From positions 2,356,001-2,420,000 of the forward strand of contig CAWAAR010000003.1 in the NCBI GenBank assembly GCA_963780135.1: 64,000 nt of DNA, in the 5' to 3' direction. The DNA is from Clostridium_AM sp963780135. Lineage in GTDB: Bacteria > Bacillota > Clostridia > Clostridiales > Clostridiaceae. The notes beneath the pieces are model-generated. The model saw only the letters and a list, made by a program, of their open reading frames with translations. It made no database searches and was not told the origin of the DNA. Below, one piece after another: positions 32,786-41,118 of this stretch. A program made the translations under genes and the position numbers. Every line of letters begins with the position of its first letter. Position 1 is the first letter of the stretch.

Positions 32786-33358
32786 ATGAAATTTTTAACC
32801 ATTATGGGAAGTCCGAAGAAAAATGGAAAAACTGATTGTACACTGTCACTATTTGAAGGCCATATGAGAAAAGCTGGACATGAAATTGAAAGAATTAATG
32901 TCATAGATATAAACATTAATAGTTGCAAAGAATGTTATGCCTGCACACGTAAAAGCTTAGAACATGGATGTCCTCAAAAGGATGATTGGGACATGGTATT
33001 TAAGAAAATGCTCGATGCAGATGCTTTAATATATGCAACACCACTTTTCTGCTATGGTATGAGTGCTCAACTTAAACCACTTACGGACAGACACTTTAGC
33101 ATAATGGATAAGGATCTGATAAAAGGAAAACTTTCAGCAATGCTAGTTACTTGCGGAGGTAAAGAAGCTAATAATGCAGACCTTATTCAAACAATGTTTA
33201 GACGTGCTTTTGATATAAATAAAGGAAATAAATTTAAAACCAATGTTGTTGGGACTTACGTTGCAGAATGGAGCATAAAACCTGACTTTGAAAAAAGGGC
33301 AGAAGCAGTTGTAGAAAAAATGTTAAGCGATTTTAATAGTGCTATTCAAAGCAAATAA
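32786..33358 (+). CDS. NADPH-dependent FMN reductase / flavodoxin-fold iron-sulfur flavoprotein-like protein
   Basis: A 190-aa protein with a flavodoxin-like fold: FLTIMGSPKKNGKT at the N-terminus is the FMN phosphate-binding loop. CKECYACTRKSLEHGCP (Cys at about 48, 51, 54 and 62) resembles the cluster motif of archaeal and clostridial iron-sulfur flavoproteins, although spacing varies. ATPLFCYGMSAQLKPLTDR is the second FMN loop. A quinone, nitro or metal reductase role is possible. It is the first gene behind MarR-type operators and is followed 21 bp later by a hydrolase, so both probably respond to an aromatic or oxidative signal. Confidence 0.85.
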   Translation: MKFLTIMGSPKKNGKTDCTLSLFEGHMRKAGHEIERINVIDININSCKECYACTRKSLEHGCPQKDDWDMVFKKMLDADALIYATPLFCYGMSAQLKPLTDRHFSIMDKDLIKGKLSAMLVTCGGKEANNADLIQTMFRRAFDINKGNKFKTNVVGTYVAEWSIKPDFEKRAEAVVEKMLSDFNSAIQSK

Positions 33359-33379
33359 TTTTAAGGAGGTTAATACATT

Positions 33380-34582
33380 ATGAGTATATTATTTAAAGAT
33401 GACCAATTTGATTTTCAAGTATTAAGATTACTTGGTGAAACAGCCTATTGTGAAGCTGATATAGGAGAAGTTGTAGCTACAAGCAATAGGATAACAGAAG
33501 GTGATTATGAAAGTTGGTGTAATGAATGGGCTAAAACTGCCGAAAGATTACATAGTATAGGCAAGAAAGCCTTGGGGGAGGGTCATTTAATAAGTGCCAG
33601 AAAGGCATATCTGCGTGCTTCTAACTATTACCGTACTGCAGAATTTTTCCTTCATGAAAATCCCAATCTAGAAAAAATTACAAAGCTATTTAATGCAAGC
33701 ACAGAATGCTTTTCAAAGGTTATGGAACTTAACAATCCAGTAATTAAGTCTGTTATGATACCATATGAAGGCACAACTCTGCCTGCTCATTATTATAAGT
33801 TAAATGATACAAATGAGCCAAAACCAGTTCTGATACTTTTAACTGGATTTGACGGCACAAAGGAAGAATTCTATGGACTAGCAATGACAGCTCTTGAACA
33901 CGGAATGAACTGTCTTGCCATAGAAGGACCTGGACAAGGTGAAGCTGTCAAAAAGCAGCATTTATATTTCAGAGCTGACTATGAAGCTGTTGTTACTCCT
34001 GCTGTAGATTATCTCCTTGCAAATGAATCAATTGACCCGGAAAAGATAGTTCTATGGGGTGAAAGTTTTGGAGGATACCTGGCACCACGAGCGGCAGCCT
34101 TTGAACATCGTCTTGCTGCATGTATAGCAAATAGTGGAATTTACGATTTCCTTGAAGGTGGAACAAAAAAACTTGGTTTAACAATAGAGCAACTCATTAG
34201 CATTGCTAAAAAGGAGCCTGAAGCTCTTAATCAGAAGCTATATGGTATTGCGAAAAAAAGTTCTGAATTCCGATGGAAGATATCTCAAGGCATGTATGTA
34301 TTCGGATGTAGCACTCCAGCCGAATTTGTTATAGCTGCAGTAAAATATACCATGAAAGGCATTGCAGAAAATATAAAATGTCCCACACTGATTGTTGATA
34401 CTGATGAAGATGGACTTGTTGATTCACAGGCTAAGCCTCTTTATGATGCTCTCACTTGCAGAAAGGATTATATGCTCTTTACAGGTAAAGAAGGTGCAGG
34501 TGCACACTGTCAGTGCGGTGCAAAACTTATTGGCAACGAGAGAATTTTCAGTTGGATAGAAGATATTCTTTCCGGAAAGTAA
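33380..34582 (+). CDS. Alpha/beta hydrolase (FrsA/dihydropseudooxynicotine hydrolase-like)
   Basis: A 400-aa protein: a helical N-terminal region (1-125) and an alpha/beta hydrolase domain (130-398). The nucleophile elbow is GESFGG (Ser about 228), the acid is likely the Asp in DTDEDGLVD, and the catalytic His is in GAGAHCQCG. PVLILLTGFDGTKEEFY forms the oxyanion-hole strand. The long helical N-terminus is typical of the group that includes 2,6-dihydropseudooxynicotine hydrolase, which cleaves C-C bonds in diketone-like substrates. It follows the flavin reductase in a MarR-controlled operon; the substrate is unknown. AAGGAGG precedes the ATG. Confidence 0.85.
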   Translation: MSILFKDDQFDFQVLRLLGETAYCEADIGEVVATSNRITEGDYESWCNEWAKTAERLHSIGKKALGEGHLISARKAYLRASNYYRTAEFFLHENPNLEKITKLFNASTECFSKVMELNNPVIKSVMIPYEGTTLPAHYYKLNDTNEPKPVLILLTGFDGTKEEFYGLAMTALEHGMNCLAIEGPGQGEAVKKQHLYFRADYEAVVTPAVDYLLANESIDPEKIVLWGESFGGYLAPRAAAFEHRLAACIANSGIYDFLEGGTKKLGLTIEQLISIAKKEPEALNQKLYGIAKKSSEFRWKISQGMYVFGCSTPAEFVIAAVKYTMKGIAENIKCPTLIVDTDEDGLVDSQAKPLYDALTCRKDYMLFTGKEGAGAHCQCGAKLIGNERIFSWIEDILSGK

Positions 34583-34601
34583 TTAGCATTTGGAGGGATT
34601 T

Positions 34602-34823
34602 ATGATATTGCTTTTATCATCACAAAAGAGTCTAGGTAAAATAGTATGTTGTTTTCATAATTTAAAAAGCATCATACTCTCCAGTCTTTGTTCAATCGTT
34701 ATATGTATCAACTGCCTTGTTTATATATGGGTAGTTAACTCTGGCCATATACTTGAGGCCAGCATGGGTTATTATATCAATCCATTGAATCACCTACAAA
34801 GGAATGGGTTATTTTTGTATTAA
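34602..34823 (+). pseudogene. rarD-like EamA permease, internal fragment
   Basis: The frame contains LVYIWVVNSGHILEASMGYYINPL, recognisable (residues 40-63 of the fragment) as the conserved segment after TM3 of RarD (chloramphenicol-sensitive protein, EamA superfamily). Only about 60 residues of a roughly 300-aa protein remain. Right after INPL the similarity stops at a junction with a DUF3990 fragment in another frame. GGAGG before ATG 34602 may mean that a stub peptide is still made, but the protein is not functional. Confidence 0.75.
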
Positions 34824-35073
34824 ACAATATGGATAGAGAGTTTAAAGAAATAAATAGTATAAATTGCAATATTGCAATATAGATAATAAGTATGATATAG
34901 TTGCAGGACCAGTAGCGGATGATGATTTGGCATTATTGTTTAGAACCTTTACTAGAGGATTAATAGATATTAATGTATTAGTAAAAGAAATGAGTTATAA
35001 AAAATTTTCAAATCAGTATTCATTTCATACTCAAAAAGCTATACAGTATCTAAAAATTTTTGGGAGTAAATAA
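34787..35073 (+). pseudogene. DUF3990 protein fragment with an 8-bp duplication frameshift
   Basis: From 34787 the frame reads ESPTKEWVIFVLNN, and continues after a frameshift as NKYDIVAGPVADDDLALLF followed by FSNQYSFHTQKAIQYLKIF, the DUF3990 family pattern (EW..F, YDIV.GPVADD, Q..FHT..A..YL). The shift is caused by a tandem duplication of GCAATATT/GCAATATA (34866-34881); removing 8 bp restores one frame. The N-terminal part (about 50 residues) is lost at the rarD junction. DUF3990 genes often accompany small DUF3791 genes in clostridia; neither is intact here. Confidence 0.7.
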
Positions 35074-35089
35074 TAATGAATGTTATTAA

Positions 35090-35293
35090 AGGGTTTATAT
35101 TAAAAAACCAATTCCTTTAAAATTTTTAAAAGTTATGCCCAATGTAGTATGGAGGTTTAACTTTAATTTAAAGGATAGAATCTTGAAACCTTATGAAAAA
35201 TTGGATTTATTTAAACAAATCATTGTAGATTTTGGTATAGGGGCTAAAACTAATGTTGGTTATGGAAGGTTTGATGAAGAGTATCATATATAA
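35090..35293 (+). pseudogene. cmr6: cmr6 C-terminal fragment (type III-B CRISPR RAMP)
   Basis: Sixty-seven codons read KKPIPLKFLKVMPNVVWRF, then NLKDRILKPYEKLDLFKQII and VDFGIGAKTNVGYGRFDEE to a TAA at 35291. The ending L-F-K-x-I-x-x-D-x-G-I-G-A-K-T-N-x-G-Y-G is the C-terminal glycine-rich signature of Cmr6, a RAMP subunit of the type III-B Cmr complex, and PIPLKFL...V is the upstream Cmr6 segment. A TAA at 35087 closes the frame upstream and no other cmr gene is present. It is a relic of a lost type III-B effector operon, followed by a residual CRISPR repeat. Confidence 0.8.
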
Positions 35294-35566
35294 AATATTA
35301 AAAACAAGTTATTTAATCTATGATAATTTAAAAGGCAGATAGTATATTCAACACATTACAAATAAAAATGGTAATAATAAATATTTAATTTTACCAGCTA
35401 AAACCTAAAAGAAAGTATCTCTAAAGCTTTGAGATACAAGCCCTAAAGGTACTTTTTTAGTTATACTTTTAAAAATAAAAAACCACCTGGTAAAATTTAA
35501 AGAAAAACCTTTGTTTTCAATGTCTTAAGGGTTATAATGAAAATAGAGAATAGCTAATTCACAGTG

Positions 35567-35639
35567 GTTGAACCTTAACATAGGATGTATTTAAATATTA
35601 TTAAATTATATTGAATTGATAAGTGCAAAGGGTTGAACC
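35567..35639 (+). CRISPR. Residual CRISPR: one full repeat, one spacer, one interrupted repeat
   Basis: A 30-nt repeat begins GTTGAACCTTAACATAGG at 35567 and ends ATGTATTTAAAT at 35596; it closely resembles the clostridial repeats starting GTTGAACCTTAACAT and ending ATGTATTTAAAT. A 35-nt AT-rich spacer (35597-35631) follows, then GTTGAACC (35632-35639), where an IS begins. The repeat resumes beyond the IS at 37486 as GTTGAACCCTAACA and then diverges, as terminal repeats often do. The AT-rich DNA before 35567 may be the leader. The array is reduced to the minimum. Confidence 0.8.
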
Positions 35640-37483
35640 ACATAGCCATCAAGCTAATAAAACCAATCAATATAAAATATGTAAAATAAATCAATACATG
35701 CAAAATACTGAATAGAAAATATAGAGTGGATTAATTCCTAATACAGGAATCTAGTCCACTTTTTGTTTTTTGAATATATATTAAATATTATATAATAAGT
35801 ATATATATAACTTTTATGTTTATTAATTATAAATAATCTATAATAAGTAAAAATGGAGAAATGAATATTATGAACAAAAGAATAAAACAATTACTAAAAT
35901 CATTAAAAGAACTATATTTAATCGAAGTCGTAGAAAAGGTTGCATGGAAAACTAAATTCATGAAAAGAAAAAGCAAAATAACACCGGAAATATTTTTATC
36001 TCTATGTCTGTTTGGAGGTGAAGACCTTTGTAGGTCAAGCTTATTACAATTAATATCTAGATTAGCCTCAACGGAGAATATAACTATATCTCCTCAGGCA
36101 TTAGATTAGCGTTTTAATGAAAAATCAGTAGAATTTTTAAAATCTATATTTAATGAAACGCTGAAAAAACAAAATACAATTTTAAGAGATCAAGAAATTT
36201 TATTAAAATCTCATTTTAAAGCTATAAAAGTAGTAGATTCAACTACTATAATTTTGCCTGAACATTTAAAAACAACCTACCGTGGTAGTGGTGGCAGTGC
36301 GTCAGATGCAGCAGTAAAAGTTCAACTACAACTTGACTTGCTTACAGGAAGTTTTATTAACTGTGATATATTTGAAGCAGTATCTAATGATGCAGATTAT
36401 TTGCCTGTATTGGAAAAGAACATCGAAGAAAAAGAACTGCATTTAAAGGATTTAGGTTATTTTAATTTAGCTCATTTAAACATTTTAGAAAACTCTGGAG
36501 CCTATTATATATCAAAACTAAAAAGTACATCAGCAATCTATATTAAAAATGAAAATCCAGAAATAAATACTAACGGCAAGATTAAAAAAGGCTCTATATA
36601 TAAAAAAGTAGATATCCAAGAAATAGCTGAACCTTTAGCAGAAGGCGAAACTATTGAAATCTCAGATATCTACATTGGAAAAGATAAACTTAAAACCAAG
36701 TTGATTTTAACTAAATTAACACAAGAATGCAAGCAAAATAGAGAAAAAAAGTTTTTTAAGGATATTAAGAAGGGTAAGAAGACACTTTCGGATAAAAATA
36801 TTTTTTGGAATGGTATTAATATTTACATTACTAATATTCCAAAATCCATACTATCAAAAGAGCAAATTCATGACGTTTACTCTCTTAGATGGCAGGTGGA
36901 ACTAATGTTTAAAATTTGGAAATCTATTTTTAAAATTCATGATGTTAAAAAGGTTAAGTTAGAGAGATTTCAGTGTTTTCTATATGGTAGATTAATTTCA
37001 CTACTACTTACCTCTTCAATTGTCTCCACAGGTAAAACAATCCTTTGGGACGAAAGCAAAAGGGAAATTAGTCCAATGAAATCTTTTAGTATCGTAAAGG
37101 AATTTCTTAGTGGAATTAGAGATAAAATATTCCAAGGAGAAATAATTTTCATGAGATTTTTAAGTACGATAATTGAGTCAATCATGAAGTATGGTATTAA
37201 ATCAAAAAAGAAAGGTAAAAAAACATCGTTTGAAATAATAGAAAGTGTAAAAATAAGTGAAGATGAGTTGGAAAGTTTGGTAGTATAAAACAGTAATTAA
37301 ATTAAAAAATTGTTAGTATCATACATTTAATATTGTATGATTAATTATTTTGCACTGAAATCAGGATTATGCTCAATAAATTTTAAATTAGTTAAAATAC
37401 GGAAATTATATTTTTCCAGTAAACACAGAATTAAAAAACATAGGCTAAGGCAAGCATACAGCTACCTTAGCTTGATGGCTATG
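35640..37483 (+). mobile_element. IS4-family (IS231-like) insertion sequence
   Basis: Terminal inverted repeats are CATAGCCATCAAGCTAA (35641-35657) and its exact complement TTAGCTTGATGGCTATG (37467-37483). The element is flanked by the 10-bp direct repeat GGGTTGAACC (35630-35639 and 37484-37493), a target-site duplication of IS231-like length. The IR resembles the CATGCCCATCAACTTAA-type ends of IS231. The element is about 1.84 kb and carries one transposase frame (35861-37288) interrupted by an amber codon. A hairpin near 35726-35763 (AGTGGATTAATTCC...) could limit transcription from outside. Confidence 0.88.
35861..37288 (+). pseudogene. IS4-family transposase with in-frame TAG
   Basis: Residues 1-82 run to a TAG at 36107-36109 in ...SPQALD-stop-RFNEKSVEF, and the same frame continues to 37288, giving a 475-codon gene, close to IS231 transposases. 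Before the stop there is an N-terminal DNA-binding domain; after it are VVDSTTIILP (first catalytic Asp), the second Asp region around DLGYFNLAHL, and the IS4 Y(2)R(3)E(6)K signature in YSLRWQVELMFKIWK. A CAG to TAG change would explain the stop (QALDQRF is usual). The transposase is probably inactive unless the amber codon is suppressed. Start at 35861 or, with better Shine-Dalgarno spacing, 35870. Confidence 0.85.
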
Positions 37484-37499
37484 GGGTTGAACCCTAACA
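37484..37499 (+). CRISPR. Distal part of the IS-interrupted terminal CRISPR repeat
   Basis: GGGTTGAACC (the duplicated target) continues as CTAACA, so GTTGAACCCTAACA (37486-37499) matches 13 of the first 14 bases of the intact repeat at 35567. Similarity ends after that. This is the other half of the repeat in which the IS landed. The DNA from here to 37674 has no recognisable gene. Confidence 0.65.
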
Positions 37500-37674
37500 A
37501 TTGTAGCCCAAAACAAAGTGACTTTAAAGCCTTGAAGTATAAGGAATTAAGGTGATTTTTTGGTTTTTTGATTTATTTTTAAGCACAAGATATTTAATGT
37601 TTCATAGTATATAGGGCAAGACAGACATTAAACAGTTTCTTAAAATAAAAATATAAAAACAAGGGGAGTATAAA

Positions 37675-38424
37675 ATGATGCAAAGAAGTTATAAATTAAA
37701 ATTTGATAAGCAGGATATGAGAGATAAAATTTATTGTGCTGAAACTATAAATAAACGCTCACAACTTCCAAAAACAGTGGACCTTAGAAAATCTATGTCA
37801 CCTATAGTTGATCAAGGAGAACTAGGAAGTTGTACGGCTAATGCTATAACTTCAGGGTTAGGAGAATATCTGCAGAAAATATCAGGAAAACAATTCACAC
37901 CTCTTAGCCGTTTATATTTATATTGGTGGGAGCGTTTTATGGAAGGAACTGTAGATGAGGACAGCGGAGCTGAGATTAGAGATGGTATGAAAATTTTTCA
38001 ACAGCTAGGTTCTTCTCCAGAAATTGATTTTCCTTATGATATTACTACTTTTACTAATCAACCAAGCCCAAAGGCTATATTGGAAGGAATATCATTTAAA
38101 ATTAGTGAGTATCACCGCATACAAAACTTAACTGCTTTAAAAACTGCTTTAGCAGAAGGATATCCAGTGGTTACAGGTATGGAAGTTTACGAAAGTTTTG
38201 AATCAGATGCAGCTACACGCACTGGAATTATACCCATGCCAAATTCTAATAATGAGAAGCTTTTAGGTGGCCATGCAGTTCTTGCAGTAGGTTATAATGA
38301 AAATAAACAGCAGGTTATTATGCGTAATTCATGGGGAGAAAGTTGGGGAGATAAAGGATATTTTTATATTCCATACAGCTACTTCAGTGTAGGTTATGTT
38401 ATTGACATGTGGACTGGTAAATAG
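37675..38424 (+). CDS. C1 family (papain-like) cysteine peptidase
   Basis: A 249-aa papain-fold protein. The active-site Gln and Cys are in VDQGELGSCTANA (Cys about 61), the His in GGHAVLAVGY (about 201) and the Asn in MRNSWGESWGDKGYF (about 219). There is no signal peptide or pro-domain of classical type; the short N-terminus (SYKLKFDKQDMRDKIY) resembles bacterial cytoplasmic or non-classically exported C1 peptidases. GGGGAG precedes the ATG pair at 37675/37678. It is monocistronic and ends in a terminator. Its substrate is unknown. Confidence 0.92.
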   Translation: MMQRSYKLKFDKQDMRDKIYCAETINKRSQLPKTVDLRKSMSPIVDQGELGSCTANAITSGLGEYLQKISGKQFTPLSRLYLYWWERFMEGTVDEDSGAEIRDGMKIFQQLGSSPEIDFPYDITTFTNQPSPKAILEGISFKISEYHRIQNLTALKTALAEGYPVVTGMEVYESFESDAATRTGIIPMPNSNNEKLLGGHAVLAVGYNENKQQVIMRNSWGESWGDKGYFYIPYSYFSVGYVIDMWTGK

Positions 38425-38462
38425 TTTCACTAAAATAATAGTCCTGTTTGCCAATAATTTTA

Positions 38463-38495
38463 AAAGAATTTGGTTTAACCAAGTTCTTTTTTTAT
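38463..38495 (+). terminator. Rho-independent terminator of the C1 peptidase gene
   Basis: AGAATTTGGTT pairs with AACCAAGTTCT with one G-U, followed by TTTTTTT. Confidence 0.88.
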
Positions 38496-38587
38496 GTAAT
38501 TCAGAATAAAACTAGAAAGTACATATTTAGGAAAATATAACATAAATATGAATTAATATAAGGCGGTAATAAAAATGAGTAGATGTA

Positions 38588-39253
38588 CTATCTATTAAAT
38601 TTGCTTACATCTCCAAGTAATGTAATTACATTATTATCTACAATTAATCCGCCAGTATTTTTAATTGCATAAACTGTATCTGTTTTTTCATTCAATACTT
38701 TCTTAATGCAGTTATTTTGCAGCGCTGTTTCTTCATAATGAACTTCAACATCAAAATCATTAATCAAATTTAATCCCTTGTTATAAGAAAAATTATCATA
38801 ATCCTCATCTGGAGTAATATGATAATTTGCTATCTGAACCATTGCTCCAGCACTACTCCCCATTATGATCCCCGGATAATTTTCAATTTCCTTTATTAAA
38901 TCAAACTGTTCTAACCGACACATCATTTTATCAGGTAAGCCTCCAGTAAAAAATATTATATCGCTATTTTTTACTTTGTCTTTGGCCATTTCATTTGTAT
39001 CTTTAAAATAATTTACCCAGTTTATATTTTCTTCTGTAATTCCATAAGTTAGAAATGGTAAAATAATATCTTTATAATTCTTTCCGCTAAATGAGTTGTA
39101 AGCCTTTTGCCAGTCACTATCATTTTTTATCCACCCATCATGAAATGAAAATGGGATTATTAAAACTTTGTGATTATCTTTAATTATATTTTTCAATGCT
39201 TCAAAACACCATTCTTCATCAAAATTATATAGGTTAAGTAAAATATTTATCAT
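38588..39253 (-). CDS. Peptidase S51 (dipeptidase E / cyanophycinase-like) family protein
   Basis: A 221-aa class I glutamine amidotransferase-like protein. IIFFTGGLPDKMM and the nucleophile elbow IIMGSSAGAMVQ (Ser about 133) are diagnostic of peptidase family S51; the His is probably in EVHYEETAL. Family members cleave Asp-X dipeptides or related isopeptides in the cytoplasm. This one is shorter and more divergent than E. coli PepE. AGGAGA precedes the start. It runs opposite to the neighbouring genes. Confidence 0.85.
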   Translation of the reverse strand: MINILLNLYNFDEEWCFEALKNIIKDNHKVLIIPFSFHDGWIKNDSDWQKAYNSFSGKNYKDIILPFLTYGITEENINWVNYFKDTNEMAKDKVKNSDIIFFTGGLPDKMMCRLEQFDLIKEIENYPGIIMGSSAGAMVQIANYHITPDEDYDNFSYNKGLNLINDFDVEVHYEETALQNNCIKKVLNEKTDTVYAIKNTGGLIVDNNVITLLGDVSKFNR

Positions 39254-39555
39254 TAAAATGCATCTCCTTTGAATATCTAGTGTGTATATTAATACTGTGT
39301 AACTATTCTATATAATTATACTGTTTATAACAATAAATATAAAGTGATAAGTTTAGCTAACTTATAGTTAAAAATTACTAAGACTTAAAGATTACTCATA
39401 TTTTTTGAATCAAGTAAGTGTTAGAAGAAATTATCCAGAGGAGCAAAAGCGAAGGGATAAATGCCAGTTTATTTTAAATTAATGCTCACCTAGTTAAAAT
39501 AAAAAATGTTTTTATAGACAAAATGTGATATAATGCTCATGTATCATGCAAAAAA

Positions 39556-39624
39556 GCTCGTATATAATCGGAAATATGGTCCGAAAGTTTCTACCTGCTT
39601 ACCGTTAATTAGCAGACTACGAGG
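39556..39624 (+). promoter_or_regulatory. Purine riboswitch aptamer, guanine class
   Basis: The paired ends are CTCGTA (39557-39562) and TACGAG (39618-39623). Inside are TATAATCGGAAATATGG, CCGAAAGTTTCTACC and CCGTTAATTAGCAGAC in the normal order. The specificity position in GACTACGAG is C, which marks the guanine/hypoxanthine/xanthine type rather than adenine (which has U). It precedes pbuX-xpt. Confidence 0.95.
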
Positions 39625-39673
39625 TATTGATTTTGGTTTTTAGGTATGGATCATATTTATTTGCCTTAAATGC

Positions 39674-39708
39674 AACACCTCAATTTTTATATTGAGGTGT
39701 TTTTTATT
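39674..39708 (+). terminator. Riboswitch-controlled terminator
   Basis: AACACCTCAAT (39674-39684) pairs with ATTGAGGTGTT (39691-39701), followed by TTTTT. It lies 50 bp after the aptamer and before pbuX, giving transcriptional OFF control. Confidence 0.9.
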
Positions 39709-39786
39709 TTTAAATAATGTTGAAAATTATAATTTACGAAGCTGCAGGTATGATAAATATTTTTTTAAATGCAAAAGGAGATTGGC

Positions 39787-41097
39787 ATGGAACAAAGAAA
39801 AGAAACTGATACAGATATTAAGTTAGCTTATGGAATTAATGATAAGCCGCAAATATTAACGCAAATATTATTAGGGTTTCAACATATATTTGCAGCCTTT
39901 GGCGGTATTATTGTAGTTCCAATAGTTATTTCAGCAGCATTAAAATTAGATGCTGCAACGTCAACAGCACTAATAAGTAGTTCTATTTTAATGGCAGGAA
40001 TTGCTACATTTATTCAATCAAAAGGAATAGGACAAGTAGGGGCACGTGTTGCATGTGTTATGGGAACAGACTTTACTTTTGTCGCACCAGCAATTGCTGT
40101 GGGATCTAAGTTTGGACTTGCAGGAATTTTTGGAGCAACAATTTTAGGTGCACTTATAGTAATTATTTTAAGTTTTTTTATTAAACCTTTAATGAAGTTA
40201 TTTCCACCAATTGTCACAGGAACAGTGGTGTGTTTAATAGGTTTAACTTTGCTGCCAGTTTCAATAGATTGGGCAGCTGGAGGAGCTGGTTCACCTAATT
40301 ATGGCAACTTAAAAAATGTTGGAGTTGCTTTACTTATAATGATAATTACATTGTTATTAAACCATTATGGAAAAGGATTAATAAGTAGTGCTTCAATTTT
40401 AATTGGAATGGTGGTTGGTTACATAATTTGTATTCCACTTGGAATGGTTAATTTTTCAACAGTAAACGAAGCTAGTTTAATAGCATTACCTAAAGTTTTT
40501 GGTTATGGTGTAACTTTTAACTTGCAAGTATTATTACCTTTTATTCCAGCTTATTTTGTTACAATTATTGGAACAGTAGGATGCTTAAAAGCTATTTGTG
40601 AGGTTTCTGAAATTAAAGAAGATGAAAAGCATATTGGTTCAGGAGTTTTATCTGATGGTGTGGGAAGTATGTTGGCTGGTTGTTTCGGAGCGCTGCCTAA
40701 TACATCCTTCAGTCAAAATATTGGATTAATTCCATTAACAAAAGTGGCTAGTCGCCATGTAACTATGATGGCTGGAGCATTATTAGTTATTTTAGGGTTG
40801 TTTCCAAAATTTGCAGCATTAATTAATATAATGCCACAGCCAGTATTAGGTGGTGTGGGCATTGTTATGTTTGGAACGGTTGCTGCAGCTGGAATTCAAA
40901 CTTTAAGCCGTGTAAAATTAACCAATCGTAATTTATTAATTATAGCAACATCAATTGGATTAGGATTAGGAGTTACCTTCCGTCCAGAATTCATTTCTAA
41001 GTTACCAGAGGGATTAAAAATGATTTTTTCATCAGGAATTTCAACTGGAACAATTACAGCATTAGTACTAAATTTATTTTTAAAAGAAGAAGCATAA
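39787..41097 (+). CDS. pbuX: Xanthine permease (NCS2 family)
   Basis: About 436 aa with 12-14 membrane segments, NCS2/nucleobase-ascorbate transporter family. Typical features are QILLGFQHIFAAFGGIIVVPIV near the N-terminus, GTVVCLIGLTLLPV, and the signature NTSFSQNIGLIPLTKVASRHV with GGVGIVMFGTVAAAGIQTL downstream. Xanthine specificity is inferred from the downstream xpt and the guanine-class riboswitch; uric acid or uracil are possible for the family. ATG 39787 follows AAAGGAGA. Confidence 0.92.
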   Translation: MEQRKETDTDIKLAYGINDKPQILTQILLGFQHIFAAFGGIIVVPIVISAALKLDAATSTALISSSILMAGIATFIQSKGIGQVGARVACVMGTDFTFVAPAIAVGSKFGLAGIFGATILGALIVIILSFFIKPLMKLFPPIVTGTVVCLIGLTLLPVSIDWAAGGAGSPNYGNLKNVGVALLIMIITLLLNHYGKGLISSASILIGMVVGYIICIPLGMVNFSTVNEASLIALPKVFGYGVTFNLQVLLPFIPAYFVTIIGTVGCLKAICEVSEIKEDEKHIGSGVLSDGVGSMLAGCFGALPNTSFSQNIGLIPLTKVASRHVTMMAGALLVILGLFPKFAALINIMPQPVLGGVGIVMFGTVAAAGIQTLSRVKLTNRNLLIIATSIGLGLGVTFRPEFISKLPEGLKMIFSSGISTGTITALVLNLFLKEEA

Positions 41098-41118
41098 AAA
41101 ACATAGGAGTTGATATAA

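Noticed and set aside
37337..37555. 72-codon ORF across the right end of the IS
   Set aside because: It crosses the inverted repeat and target duplication, has no ribosome binding site and no family resemblance.
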